From: Alligator mississippiensis
Taxonomy: Eukaryota; Chordata; Crocodylia; Alligatoridae
DNA length: 64,000 bases
NCBI RefSeq assembly: GCF_030867095.1
Contig: NC_081835.1
Location: 23,010,501-23,074,500, forward strand
Direction of reading: 5' to 3'
Position 1 is the first letter of the stretch. Every line of letters starts with the position of its first letter. The notes under the pieces were generated by a model that was not told the origin of the DNA, did not search any database, and was given only the letters and a program-made list of their open reading frames with translations. This document shows positions 46,733 through 58,219 of the stretch, one piece after another. A program made the translations under genes and the position numbers.

Positions 46733-46835
46733 AGAATCATAGAATCAGAAAAGTATGGCTGAAAAGAACCTCTAGAGGTAATCTCATCCCAACCCCCAAA
46801 ACAGGCTCATCCTGTCCAAACCTTCCTATACAGGG
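46733..46835 (-). mobile_element. CR1 LINE 3' end fragment (diverged)
   Basis: The plus strand reads agaatcatagaatcagaaaa then ctgaaaagaacctctagagg and atcccaacccc, the reverse complement of a CR1 3' end. It is more diverged than the copies at 26343 and 37808. Confidence 0.8.
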
Positions 46836-48540
46836 ATGTTATCATGAGTTGGACTTGGTATTTAAGCTGGTTATGCCTCAGTGTTTTAATCTGTAGTAGG
46901 GGGATAATTATATTCACCTGCCTCTCAATGGTGAGGAGACATTATGTTCATAAATGTTTGCAAGGCAGTGCAGTATTACAATGATGACTAATATAATTAA
47001 CATTACCTAGAGTCTGTGACTTCCAAGGAAGAAAGTGAGAGCACTTCCAGTGCATACTTTACCTAAGGAAACATTAACAACTCTTCTGTCCCACCCATCC
47101 TTGGTTGGGCCATGCTACCCTATTTGGGGTCTTTTTGCATGAGAATCCTATTGGCTCAAATTCTACACCATAAGTAAGGTAACAATATAATGTATTGAGG
47201 GTATATGAAGGTGTGTTAGAAAGTGCTTTTGGAGATGTTTGCACTTTGTATAAACATTTGGAAAGCAAGGTTTCTATCCAGGTTCCTCCCTGATAAAGAA
47301 TGTTTGGCAAAGGTATGTTTTTGAGTAATTTATTATTAACATCTTGAGATATCAGAGTACAGGAAATTTCTGGCTTGGCATTTGCAACTAGAAACTTCAG
47401 ACTCAATAAAATGAAATGTGGCATTTTGGTTGTTGTGTAGGCTGGTTGATACAAGAGTTTGGAATAGAAAAGCAGAAGCAGAAGAAAGGGTTCACTTTTA
47501 AATTCATGATACAGTCTATAGTCTGATCCTGTGACCCTTGCTCATGCATACATGTTGTGCACATCGACTATTCACATGAGTAAAGATTCAAAATGGGGCC
47601 ATGTGTTTCGTACATTTAAGATCACTTCTTTAGCTGGTTGTCAAATATTTTGGAGTGACAGATACTGAGAGGTGCTTTGCTGCTTTCCTCTTCATTCAGA
47701 GCTGTCTGTTCAATTCATATATCACCTCAAGCCCACCCAAAACTGAGGGCAAGGAAGCAGCATTACACTGTGATTCAGGTACAATGAGAAACTACAGTAG
47801 GGGGTCTGCAGCTGTGGCTCTCTGAAGCATTTCTGGTCTTCATCTGTGAATATGAGTCCTTCGGCTCCCATGTGCATGTCACATCACCAGACCAGCTGTC
47901 AGCAATCTCATTATTTGTCATTTCTGTCCCCAAGCTTGCACTTTTAAATTTGATTTATTTGTAGTTCATCTGTCTCTTCTTTACTCCTTCACTTTCTATG
48001 TCCAGTTTTTTCTCTTGTGTGTGCTGGACTTGCAACTGTGTTGTACAAACCACACACTGCCCTGGTGCAGAACTACATCATTCCTGGGAGAGGAGAGTCA
48101 GGATAACTGAGATTGGCAGGTAATAAAAGGGCAGCGCAGCAAAGTAACTTAACTGAGCAGGGACTATCAGGGCAGCACCATCCGATGCACCACCTCTGGA
48201 TGTTGGTGGGAGGCGGGGGTGTGCAAAAATATGCACTGCTGCAACTCGCAAGTGCCTGTGCCACTACCATCAACAGCAAAGCAGCCTGTGCTGCCCTGTA
48301 TGCCACCAGTGCTCAGGGCATGGCATTGCCTCTGGCTTATAGGCTGGAGATGGGGCCATAGCCTTGTCCTAAGCTAACCTTCCTTGGGGTATGTTCTCTA
48401 AGTTCATTCAGAGAGTTGCAGGGAGGGAGTAGTCTGCAGGCACAAGTTGATCCTTCTGGGATCTGTACAGGGGAAGCAAAAGCACCTTTGGCCCTATCCA
48501 CCTAAAGGCAAGCCACAATGGATTGTGTCCTTAGTGCTCA
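46836..48540. other. No identifiable gene
   Basis: Non-coding; no recognised exon or repeat. Confidence 0.4.
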
Positions 48541-48975
48541 AAGCTACCAGTACCATGCCTGCTCTGTATGTGTCTGTCCATCCCATCCATCAGCAGTCCT
48601 TTAATTTGAGGATCTCTACCACAGCTCATTGATGGGTTTTGGAAGTAACTTAAGAGCCACAGATCCATCTGAAGAAATTTCTGGTCTTTCCACAGGGACA
48701 GTAAGCCATTTCTCTGCTTTTCCTTCCTCCATTCTCTCTTCTCTGCTTTGAGAGCAAGATGCTTTACCTCACAGTGGACTGCCACTTGGTTGAGGTTGTG
48801 GTGCCACTGGAGTCCGTTAGCAGCCAGCTCCTCCCAGCTCTTTATGTTGGCATCCTTTTTCTTGAGGTATGCCTTTAATGTGGCCTTACAGTGTCTCCTC
48901 CGGCCACTGCAAGATCTCAGGCCACAACTAAGCTGGGGGTAGAGCACTTGTTTTGGGAGTTGAAAGTCAGGCATC
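48541..48975 (-). pseudogene. LINE ORF2 C-terminus (RTE/EN-RT type)
   Basis: On the minus strand an open frame of about 147 codons contains LYPQLSCGLRSCSGRRRHCK, ATLKAYLKKKDANIKSWEEL and AANGLQWHHNLNQ. It then becomes Lys/Glu-rich (LKAEKREWRKEKQ). This follows the C-terminal tail of a large LINE group: L..GQL..G.R..G.P..RFKDTLK..LK...I....WE..A.DR..WR....G. It may be the same family as the RT pieces at 37756 and 42650, but they do not overlap. The remainder of the element is absent. Confidence 0.65.
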
Positions 48976-50125
48976 TGTACATGTCTGATCCAACAAAGTT
49001 GGTGCTTGAGGATAAAGAACTCAATGCTGTTAACATTTGCGTCAGTAAGGATACTGGCATTTGTGCAGTGATCTTCCCCTTTGATATAGAGGATTTTCCA
49101 GAGGCATCATTGGAGATACCTCTCAGAGGTGTCTGTACACATGGAGAGGCTCTGTATACACTAGCTACCAAACAGGAAGCAGTGTAGCTGTGTTACTGCA
49201 GTACTATGCATGGCCCAATAAATTCTGGCCTTATTTGGGCCTTTTAAGTTGTAAATTCTGTGGAATGGAAACCAGGACTTTTGTGAAGACTTTTACAAAG
49301 GCAGTCAGTTGGGCATTGCATACGTATGTTAAAATGCCTAAGTAAGTCAAAGAGTGAATTATGTTTGTTGCCCCATAATGCTGCAGTTTTCAATTTTCAC
49401 TTCAAAGAAAAGATGTAACTATAAGCCAACACTTCACGATTGCATCCCATTTCTCCAGGCCAAACTTGTCAGTGATGTGTAAACAACTAAAAGCTACACT
49501 TGCCTAGTCCTGAGTGTGTAGTGCTTGATATTATGAATTGGCACATTTAAGACAGACTAAACCTGGTAGACATGTCATTAAATGGGTTTAAGTTGATGTG
49601 ACTGATACAAGGAGATGAGGCCAATAAAGAGGCATAACAGATTAAATGAATAATAACAGTAGTCTAAGAAGCTCTAAGTATAAGTAGCTGCCCTAACTCC
49701 TTGAACTGATATATTTAGGGGCTAGAGGAAGATGTAACATTCACTGAAATAGACTTCCCCACACAGCTGCAGTCTCACTTAGATTCTCCTACACCTTATG
49801 CATCATATATGAATTTGACCCCATAAATGGTGCTCTAACCTTGACAAGATTGGAACATCAATTATAGTTTTATTTGCTACCTCACAAATTCAGAATTTAG
49901 TTTTCTGTCAATTGGCGAGTGAACTGAAGGCTCATAAAAATAAAGCTTCAGTAGCTCAGACAGCCATGAGACAGAGTGAAATTAAACAGTACAGAGGTTT
50001 TCTCGAGCAATTTTCCAAATAACTTTATTGTTGTTACAGTATGTGATAGGAAATAGGATTTGTGTATATTTCTAGACATGGAGAACAGTAGTTAAATATG
50101 TAACTCCTGTACAAACTGATTCTGG
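48976..50125. other. No identifiable gene
   Basis: Non-coding; no recognised repeat. Confidence 0.4.
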
Positions 50126-50253
50126 AATAAATGAAAGCATGCTGAAAACAAATACACGCATACATACATATACACACACTTATAAATATATGTGTGTAAC
50201 TATATTTGTGTGATGTGTGTGTGTGTATAGTTTTCAGCTTACTTTCATTTATT
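50126..50253. repeat. 24-bp inverted repeat enclosing CA/TG microsatellites
   Basis: Arms 50126-50149 (AATAAATGAAAGCATGCTGA + AAAC) and 50230-50253 are reverse complements at 22 of 24 positions. The enclosed sequence passes from (CA)-rich to (TG)-rich, so it is also self-complementary and the whole 128 bp can fold as one long hairpin. Confidence 0.8.
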
Positions 50254-51640
50254 ATATATGATATTTACACACACACATACATGTAAAAACTTAAAAAACG
50301 AGCATGCCTTTGTATTAGCCATTCCTTGCCACAAAGTATTTAGGAAAAATAGTGCTATAGCATACTAATTATCACAGTTTGAATAATTTAGTACAGATGT
50401 GTTTCCCACCAAGATGCGGAGAAGCTAAATGCCTAATTTACTTTAGCTGTGTACTCTTGTTCTCTTTGGTGTTTCATGCCAAACTGCTGTCTTTTGGTAA
50501 AAGAAATCAAATACATTAAAACAAGTATATTTTAATTGAAAATATTAAGCAGAAATTGTTCCTTTTTATTACTAACAGATTGTTGGCTAACTAAAAAAGC
50601 AGAATTTCTTACTCAGAAGGCATGTATTATTTTGCTGAAATAATACTAAGTGTAGGACATTGCGTGTGTTAAGTGGTTACGTTGACCAACCTTCTGCCTT
50701 TGCTGCTGCTACTTTGTAAACATGTGGGCCACATTTGTGATGGGTGTAAACCAGTGTACACTAGCTGAGAATTTTGACATTGAAGTCAAAGTTATTAATT
50801 TGATCCATTCGGTTTGTACATGTAGACTCCAGCTTTGTGATGAGCCCATTTGTGGTCATTATCTTAAAACTGTCATTAAAAAATATAACACCCTATTACT
50901 TATGCCAATTTTAATGGAGGTGAAACAGGGATTAATTCTGTAAAAGTAAGTCTTGTCTTTACTTATTAATAGCTTAAGTGACTAAACCAGGCAAGAAAAG
51001 TAATGATTTGTTGCAGTGCCATCCCTGGGTGTTATAATAAAGGATGTGATACTGATACAGCATAGGCTATTTTCATCATTTTCTTCTCTTATTTGTCATC
51101 TTTATCAGCGTGGTTTATGTAAACCTGACACATTTATATATGTGAAACAGATGCACAGTGAAGGGGTTATGTCTATGCTGACCATGTTTTTTCAATCAAA
51201 GACATGATTTATGAAAATGCTTTTTTGCTGCAAAACATTAAAAAACAAAACAAAACCAAACCCACGCTAATTATAAATCTAACATTCAATTTATTCTGAT
51301 ACTTCAGGGAAGTTGAGGATTCAGATCTTCATCTTCCTCTTCCCAGAGATTGCATGAGAGTGCTCTGAACACACTTAACAGATCAGGCCCCTCCAGGAAT
51401 TTAGGTGGAGCTAGGTACCACCTCACATGCCCCACCGCCCACCCCCAGAACTAACCTGGATCACAATAGAGCTTTTAAAATGAACAGAACTGTTTTCTAT
51501 CCCACTTATATGCAGCCCTTCATTTCCACAGACCATTTTCTATAACTCTCAAGTTATCAAAACCTTGGCACCTTTTTTATATGTGGAGCTGTGCTTAGGA
51601 GTTGGTTCCAGGTTCAGTGAACTATCAGTAGCTGTCTGGT
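50254..51640. other. No identifiable gene
   Basis: AT-rich, non-coding; a diverged palindromic-repeat fragment may lie at 50725-50760. Confidence 0.4.
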
Positions 51641-53110
51641 CACTGATCCCAGGATACTTTCAGGGGTTTAACCAATGACTGTATTGTAAAATGAGTATGG
51701 CGTGCTGGAAGCCAGGATCCCATGACTCTTAGGACAGAAATGAGAGCCCCACTCAACACCATGGTACCGCCTACATGAGGAGTATTTTGTCCACCTCTCT
51801 CTTTTATGAAAGCTATTTCATTGGCAGAAGAGAAGGGAAGATTCATAAGGGCAGGCAATTAGAGTGGATGTTTCTGTCTTATTTTGGGCATTTGCTCTTA
51901 GGAGGATGTTTCCCATTGAACTTTCTGTCCCACTGGAGTGTTTCACTTTGTGGCCGACGTTTCCTGCAAAATGCTTCAGGAGTGACTGGGGCCAGGACCA
52001 AAAGAGAAGACTCTTGGCAGCACAACTAACCAGGCAAGAAGCAGACTTGCCCTGTAGTCTAGTTTCCCAGTGTCCCCTCAGAGCTATCAGTTCCAGGTTC
52101 TGAGCTCTGCCCTGAGCGTTGTTTCAGGTTTTTACCAATAAATATTTAGTTTAAAAGTGAAGTGCTAAACTTTAAATAGTTTAAAATTTAGCAAAGTGCT
52201 TTGGGACCTGGGACCAGAATGTCAGACTGCATGCAAGGGCCCCAACCACCAAGCTGTAACACTCCCCATGAACAAAGGAAATACAATCTGCCTGCTCTTC
52301 CTCTTGCACCTATGCCATCGTGCATTCAGAAGTCAAGCATGGTAACTGCTAGCCTGGTGCGGGAGCCTGAAGGGAAACTAAAAACTGTCTCAGGAAGCAA
52401 AAGTCACCAGCTACTGCTGCTCACCACCTCTCCTCCTTACTTGGAGCGTGCCCAAACTACCAGGCTATAGGCTAGGTCAGGTGTGGCCCTGTGCCACACC
52501 TTCCAAAGTCATGCTCCTGTGGGGAGAAGATTGCAATATTTATGGGACCTGGAGGAGTGAGGCAAGCAGGCAGCCTCACCCTGTAGCCTCAGCACTTTGG
52601 CTTGTTGCCTGGCTGCTTGGTGTTGTATGTTCTGATCTCTGAACCTGGTTATTTTTTTAAGTTCTTTTAGTCATTATTGCAAAATGTAAAATTCATAAGG
52701 AGTGTTGGGAACCGGGCCTTTGTTTTTATTTTATGCTGAGGACTCCCCACTTCCTAAGGCAGAGTTCCAGCCACCAAGCTAAACAGCTCCCAGTGGAGGA
52801 AGCAATCAACCTTTGCTCTTCAAGCAGTGGTACAATGCAGGCAGGAATTTAAGATTTATGAGGGCAGGGAGTGTGAGAGCTGTGAGACAATCTTAAGCTG
52901 TAGTCCAGAGGGTCGGGGTTCCACTTTGGAGCCTTGTGTTCTAGGTTCTGAACCCTTTTTGCAGGTTAGGTTCAGTATTTTTAGCCAGGTAATATCCTAA
53001 AATGTATTAAGTACAGTATTAAGGTTCAGGAAAAGAAATACCAAGCAGGAACGTGACCCTGTAGTCCTGTATTGTGAGCTCTGTCCTTAGACAGTGGAGT
53101 CCTTGCTTCT
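51641..53110. repeat. Cluster of degenerate 'accaccaagct' repeats
   Basis: Related text recurs: 'ccaaccaccaagctgtaaca' (52239), 'ccagccaccaagctaaacag' (52770) and 'ccctgtag.c' followed by 'ggttctgag' or 'gttctgaac' (about 52052-52110, 52580-52640, 52905-52950, 53057-53090). It looks like several eroded copies of a tRNA-like palindromic repeat related to the one at 20316-20455. Unit boundaries cannot be set by eye. Confidence 0.35.
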
Positions 53111-53889
53111 GAGGTTATTTCTTTTCTTTTGCCAGAGATCATCTAATGGAAAATGCTTAATTAGTCTTGGGATTCAAAAACAAATTCTAGGGATATTCCA
53201 GCTCACTGAGCTTATGGAGTTGTGCTTTATTTTGTTGAGAGGCACTGTTACGGGATCATAGCAAAAGCATGCTAAGTTACTTATAGTACTTCTGGTTCAA
53301 GAAGTAGCATCCAGAAAGCTAGCATGCCTGTGTCTGGAACAGTATACACATATCCTAGCACTCCCTATTCTTTGTATAGAGCGCTTAGGCACCTACACCT
53401 GTCTATTGAGATGGTCTACCTCAAGTCAGGCAGTGCTCAGTGCCTGGGTGGAATGACTCCATGGCCCCTGTTGGATCCAAATCTAACTCCCTCAGATGCT
53501 CTGGGAGTAGGAGGGAGAGATCCAACAACTATGAGTTACAGAAAAAATTAGAAAAAAATTGTGGAAACACAGAACTTAATGGTTGCAAGTGTCACAGAAA
53601 TGAGTTCAGGTTGCTGAAAGAGAACTTTGGCCACAGTAGAGCTGTGAGAGCATTTAGGTATACAGATCTGGCATCAATCCAGTAGAGGACAGTGGTAAAT
53701 ATTTGGTCTGTAATGCACAATTTATTTTACCATGCAAACAAAGCTGCTGTTTTTCAAAGGTCTTTTCCTCAAGTCTTTGGAAAGAGCTGGGGGTGGGAAC
53801 TGGCAGGGAGGCTAGGAGGAGGGATTCTGTTGTTTCTATGTACATTTTGGGTGAAAGTGCTTTCAAAACTCTTTTTTCCATAACATTAC
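53111..53889. other. No identifiable gene
   Basis: Non-coding; the short frames here lack any recognisable domain. Confidence 0.4.
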
Positions 53890-54436
53890 ATAAAATGCAT
53901 ATGGCATCAAAACTCATGGCAGAGGTGATATCTTTTATTAGACCAACTAGGTATTTGAAAAATAATTTTCTTCATTTGCAAGCTTTTGGGCACAGGCACC
54001 CTTCATCAGGCATAGGAGATTGCACAAATTGCAAAAGCTCTCCTAGGTAGAAATGAAAATTCATATTTCACAGGAGACCTGAAGATGTGGTAAAGTCTCC
54101 TATTTGGAACAATTCATTTTGTGCAAACTAGGCTCAGAGAAAAGTCAGAAAAAAGTCTTTTTACCTCAAAGTTGTCTGGTGGTAATCAGGATGTAAAATC
54201 ATATTTCCTTCTGGTTATGATGTTTCATATTTTACAAAAGAGTTGAAAGATGGAATGCTCTTTTGGGCAGGAATCTGTTTTGTGGAGAGGTGTCTCTCTG
54301 CTCTGTTAGAATGCAAATTAGCTTGAACAAAGGCAGGAGCAGGGTCTCAGGTTTCAGGTGGTAAATTTTGCCTCCTTCTTGTGAAATTATGAAGTTTTCA
54401 TTTAAAAAAGCAGCTAAAATTTGATGTCTTCTATGT

Positions 54437-54768
54437 GTCAGGTATCCAGAGCATAGCCATATTGCTCTAGAGGCAAAAGGAATCAAAACTTGTGGCAGAG
54501 GTGATATCTTTTTTTAGACCAACAAGATATTTGCAACATTTTTTCTTTATTTGCAAGCTTTTGGACACAGGCAACCCTCATCAGGCATAGGAGATTTTTA
54601 CAATCTTTGCCATCTCCTATGCCTGATGAAGGGTGCCTGTGCCCAAATGCTTGCAAATAAAGACAAACATTTGCAAATATCTTGTTGGTTTAATAAAAGA
54701 TATCACCTCTGCCACAAGTTTTTATTCCTTTTGCCTCTAGAGCAATATGGCTTCAGCCTGGATACCTG
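54437..54768. repeat. 332-bp palindrome (inverted Penelope-like termini)
   Basis: The arms are about 155 bp each and meet at about 54590-54612 (centre 'gatttttacaatctttgcc'). The outer parts are tcaggtatcc / ggatacctga, then ctctagaggcaaaaggaatc / attccttttgcctctag, gcagaggtgatatctttttt / aaaagatatcacctctgc, and cctcatcaggcataggagat / atctcctatgcctgatga. Confidence 0.9.
54623..54650 (+). ncRNA. Decayed hammerhead-ribozyme-like core
   Basis: The box CTGATGA (54623-54629) is followed by an A and a 14-nt stem-loop GGGTGCCTGTGCCC, then AAATGC where a hammerhead would have GAAA. The other arms show the same layout on the minus strand: CTGATGA at 45651-45645 followed by GAAA at 45629-45626; CTGATGA at 54009-54003 followed by AAAA; CTGATGA at 54584-54578 followed by AAAA. 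Penelope-like elements are known to carry hammerhead motifs in their terminal repeats. Stem III and the cleavage site were not located, so this is a proposed relic, not an active ribozyme. Confidence 0.45.
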
Positions 54769-54909
54769 ATAAAATGCATATGCCACTTTCCTCCTTGTAG
54801 AGCCCTGGCAGTCTCCTGAGCTCCACACTGTCTGGTTGGGAAAGATGAGCAGAGTTTGTTAGGCCACCAACTGTAGAACAGCCCCTTTTTCTGGATAAGG
54901 ACCTAAGTT

Positions 54910-54950
54910 GTAAGGACTGTATAGTACTTGCAGTACTATGTAGTCCTTAC
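54910..54950. repeat. 41-bp hairpin
   Basis: GTAAGGACTGTATAGTACT and AGTACTATGTAGTCCTTAC are reverse complements at 17 of 19 positions around a 3-base loop (TGC). Confidence 0.8.
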
Positions 54951-55180
54951 CACCTCTGGCTATTTTATCATGGAGCATGCAATACTCGGTATTTTCTTAA
55001 AGTCTCAGTTCTTTAAACACGTGACTAATGTGAGATATTTTTAGCTTTAATTTTTTTCAAAAAATCAAATTTCTGGCTCATATGACTGGAGAGAGAGACC
55101 TGAGAATGTGCATGCTAAAGGCAGAAAACCCAGAAGGGCAAGCGACATGCACATTAACCGCCCCTCCCCCCCAACTTTTA

Positions 55181-55225
55181 GCCAATCTCATGATTTTTGG
55201 GGTCTGATTCATGATTTTTGAACGC
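55181..55225 (+). repeat. Short shared repeat (AAGCCAATCTCATGA type)
   Basis: 'tagccaatctcatgattttt' followed by 'ggggtctgattcatgatttt' matches the segment at 7278-7322. Confidence 0.5.
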
Positions 55226-57700
55226 ACAGATCTGGCTGTCCTGAATACCAGGAAATAAATTCAACTTTATAAAACAAATCCCTCATGACAGACTGTGGTC
55301 TGGGGAGCCTTGGTGGTCTGCAGTGAGTTGCTACTTCTCATTCCTTTATTTCTACCTGCTATTCCTCATTAAAAGACAGCAAAAAATATTTTACATACTT
55401 GCCCTTATGTTCCCTTTCCTCTTTAGTAACTGCTGTGCTAGAATCATTATTCAATGAGAATGGACATACTTTACATACTTAATAAGAGAAGGTAAGGTGT
55501 GCATGAGACAGCCTGTTAGCATGCATTTCATACAATGTAAACCTTTGTAAACTTATCCTATGATAATTTGCAATTTTAATATTGTGGCATTATAGCTTCT
55601 TGTTACAGTGGAAAAGGAATGACTTATTCTTGAGTAGATATGGACAAAAATATTGAGTTATGTTCTAGCATGGTATGGAGAAAGAGGGTTGTGGTTGAGA
55701 TGGTTGAGACTTTAAAAAAGTTGTTCATTGATTTATCTGTGGGGTTAGTCATGGGTTTGTTAGATTTCTATTTACTTTTTAAGGTCTGAAGGACTGAAAA
55801 CTCACTATGGTCAAGACTGCCCAAAGGAGGACAAGGAAAGACTAGTTTGCATGGAAAAGCGAAGGCCGTGGTGTCCTAGGCTTAGTGTGAAGCAGGAGAT
55901 CATTGTGTGTATAGCCTTGGGAGGGACAGGGAGCTCCAAATGGTCTTGACTGATTTCTCCCAATCTTCCTATCTCCTCCTCCCTATCTGTCTTCCTGTAA
56001 TAAGAGGAACAGAAAATAAATGGGGAGCTGTGCAAGTGTAGAGGGGTCTGGTACATGAACGTCACGAGAGAAGCATGCTTGTGTGTTTTTGTGTTTGTCA
56101 CAGATTTTAGGATAAGAAACACATTTTTCTAATTACAGGATTATATCTAGTTACAAAACATGTCTTAGCTCCAAACAGGGAAAAACAATCTTTTGTCTGT
56201 GATAGGTACAATTTGAGAAGATTCAAACTGTCTACTGAAATTAATAGGGTTAGCTTGATTTTTTGGCCTCAACCTACAAAAACTGGGCACCCTGGGAATT
56301 GGAGGAATCTTGAATCTCACAGGTAAACTGTGCGCGACGAGATGTATGAAAACATGGTGCAATGCTGACAGAGTGGTATGCAGGAATTCCTGTGCATCAG
56401 CCATGTCAAAGTGTGGAGTTTATGACTGCTGTTAGTTTTTTCCTTCAGCATCAGCGGACACAATCTTTTCACTCCCTTACGCTAAATCAAACTGCTCCAA
56501 AACAAGTCACGAGTAACAAGGGTAAATTTCCACTGGATTAATCTGATCCAAAACATTTCAGACGTACACAAAATGGATAGAGTAAGACTAGTCAGCCAGA
56601 TTAACAGTTCCAAAGTGGTTATTTTAAAGAGATTTTGAGCCACAATTGGTGAAATCAGAGTAGTTTCATTCACTGGCACCAAAGTAATTGGCTCCTTACT
56701 GGATTACACCAGCTGGAGATCTGGCTTTCATCTTTTCATGACAGACAGATTTAATATCTGACTTTTTAAAAACATGCTTAATTTTCTTAATGAGAGAGCT
56801 ATTTTTCCTCCAGAAGAAAAATAAAAATAGTCTCTAAAATACTAATGTTATTGGAAAAAAGTTTGTAATAATTTGAATGAAAATACAATGCACAATTTTT
56901 AAAACAAAAGTTAAGGGCACCTCAGCCAATGTCACCGTGTGATGAGCTTTATATCATCCGTAAGAGAGGGGAGGGTTTCTATGCTATTTCTTGAATGTAA
57001 TCAGAAACTTACTTAAAATAATAAGTAAAATATTTTAAAAGGATCCTATTAAATTGTAATACAGGTTAGATTTAGGGAAAAAGGAAAAAAAAGCCAACAA
57101 AACCAGAAGGAAAAAATGCCTTTCATACTAGCTATATATTTCTAAATTCATAGGGCATGGGTCCTAAACTGTTTTAAAATTTGGAGAGGTTGACAAAATG
57201 ACCAGAATTGTGACAACACATAAAGGTAAGGATACAGTAGCAAGTCAGATCAATTGCTAAGGTAAAAATTCACTACTGATATATAATGGAACTAAAAAAA
57301 CAAGTTTTCTCAAGAAAACAGAAACTACGTATTTATGCAGTGCAGATTCTTCTTCCCACACAAACTGAATTCAGAGCAGAACCCTGTTGTGTGCATGGGT
57401 GGCTCTAGGATTTCAAAAAGGAGGGTGCAGGTGGTATGGTGTATCATTGCATAAAACAATACATATTTCTCTCCAATGACAAAGAAACTAGAAGTTATAT
57501 TAATATGTCAGGGGCCTAGGGCTATATTCATTTTAAGATCCAAACAAAAATAAATATAAATGAATTTGGGAGAGGGGGAACTGCCAGCTCCAGGGTAGGG
57601 CAGATAGATACCTAGTGTCAGGGAACATAACCTCCTCCTCAGCCTGGCAACAGAGAGAACTGCACCCCAATACATGGATTCTCCAGACATTGCACCATGG
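55226..57700. other. No identifiable gene
   Basis: AT-rich non-coding sequence with one amniote palindromic-repeat fragment at about 56637-56730 (ggattacaccagctggagat). Confidence 0.45.
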
Positions 57701-58195
57701 CCCCAAAATGCCCCTTACTGACCTTTATGCATTGCCTCTGCCATTTCAAATACCCTCTGGCTCCATTCGCTCCCCTCTTATCCTCCTGCTGAGCCCCACT
57801 CCATCATGCTCCAAGCTCCTTCAGACCCCACCATCCCCCTTTCATCTTTCCTAGCTCCTCTGAGCACCCAAACCTCCCTGCAGGCCCTCACACTCCCTAA
57901 GCCCCTCACCAGTAATCACTCTTGCTCCCAATCCTCCTCATACCCAATTTTACCTACAGTCCCCACCCCCTCTCATCCGCTAACCTCATCTGCCCCTCGC
58001 ACATAGCCACCCCCATAATGCCCCAGCCCCTCTTCCCCCTATTCCCTTCTACCCTGTAGCTCCCCCTTACCCCCCCAAAACCCCTTGGTGCCTATGACAC
58101 TCCCCCACCCCCACATCCAGCCCCTGGGAGTCCCTTCCCATCAAAATCCTTCCCAGACAGTTCCCCTCTGCTCTTCATAGCCTCCAGCCATGAGG
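57701..58195 (+). repeat. C-rich polypyrimidine tract
   Basis: About 500 bases dominated by C and CT on the plus strand ('tccatcatgctccaagctcc', repeated 'cccctc' words). Pro/Ser/Leu-rich frames here are compositional. It directly precedes the hAT-like copy at 58220. Confidence 0.7.
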
Positions 58196-58219
58196 CAGGT
58201 GGGGGATGGTGGTAATTAT

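Larger units (their letters stand above)
53904..54768. mobile_element. Penelope-like composite element, copies 2 and 3 of the arm
   Basis: Both outer edges carry the same 14-bp sequence ATAAAATGCATATG (53890-53903, 54769-54782), so the whole 865-bp segment is one insertion. Its parts are a partial arm (53908-54045, 'actcatggcagaggtgatat'), a unique interior of about 390 bp, and an almost perfect palindrome (54437-54768). The palindrome's left half starts tcaggtatcc and its right half ends ggatacctga. Each half contains the segment with 'gcagaggtgatatc' and 'gcaagcttttgg.cacaggca'. The arrangement of a partial direct copy upstream and an inverted pair downstream fits Penelope-like element termini. 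The coding region is gone. Confidence 0.75.
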
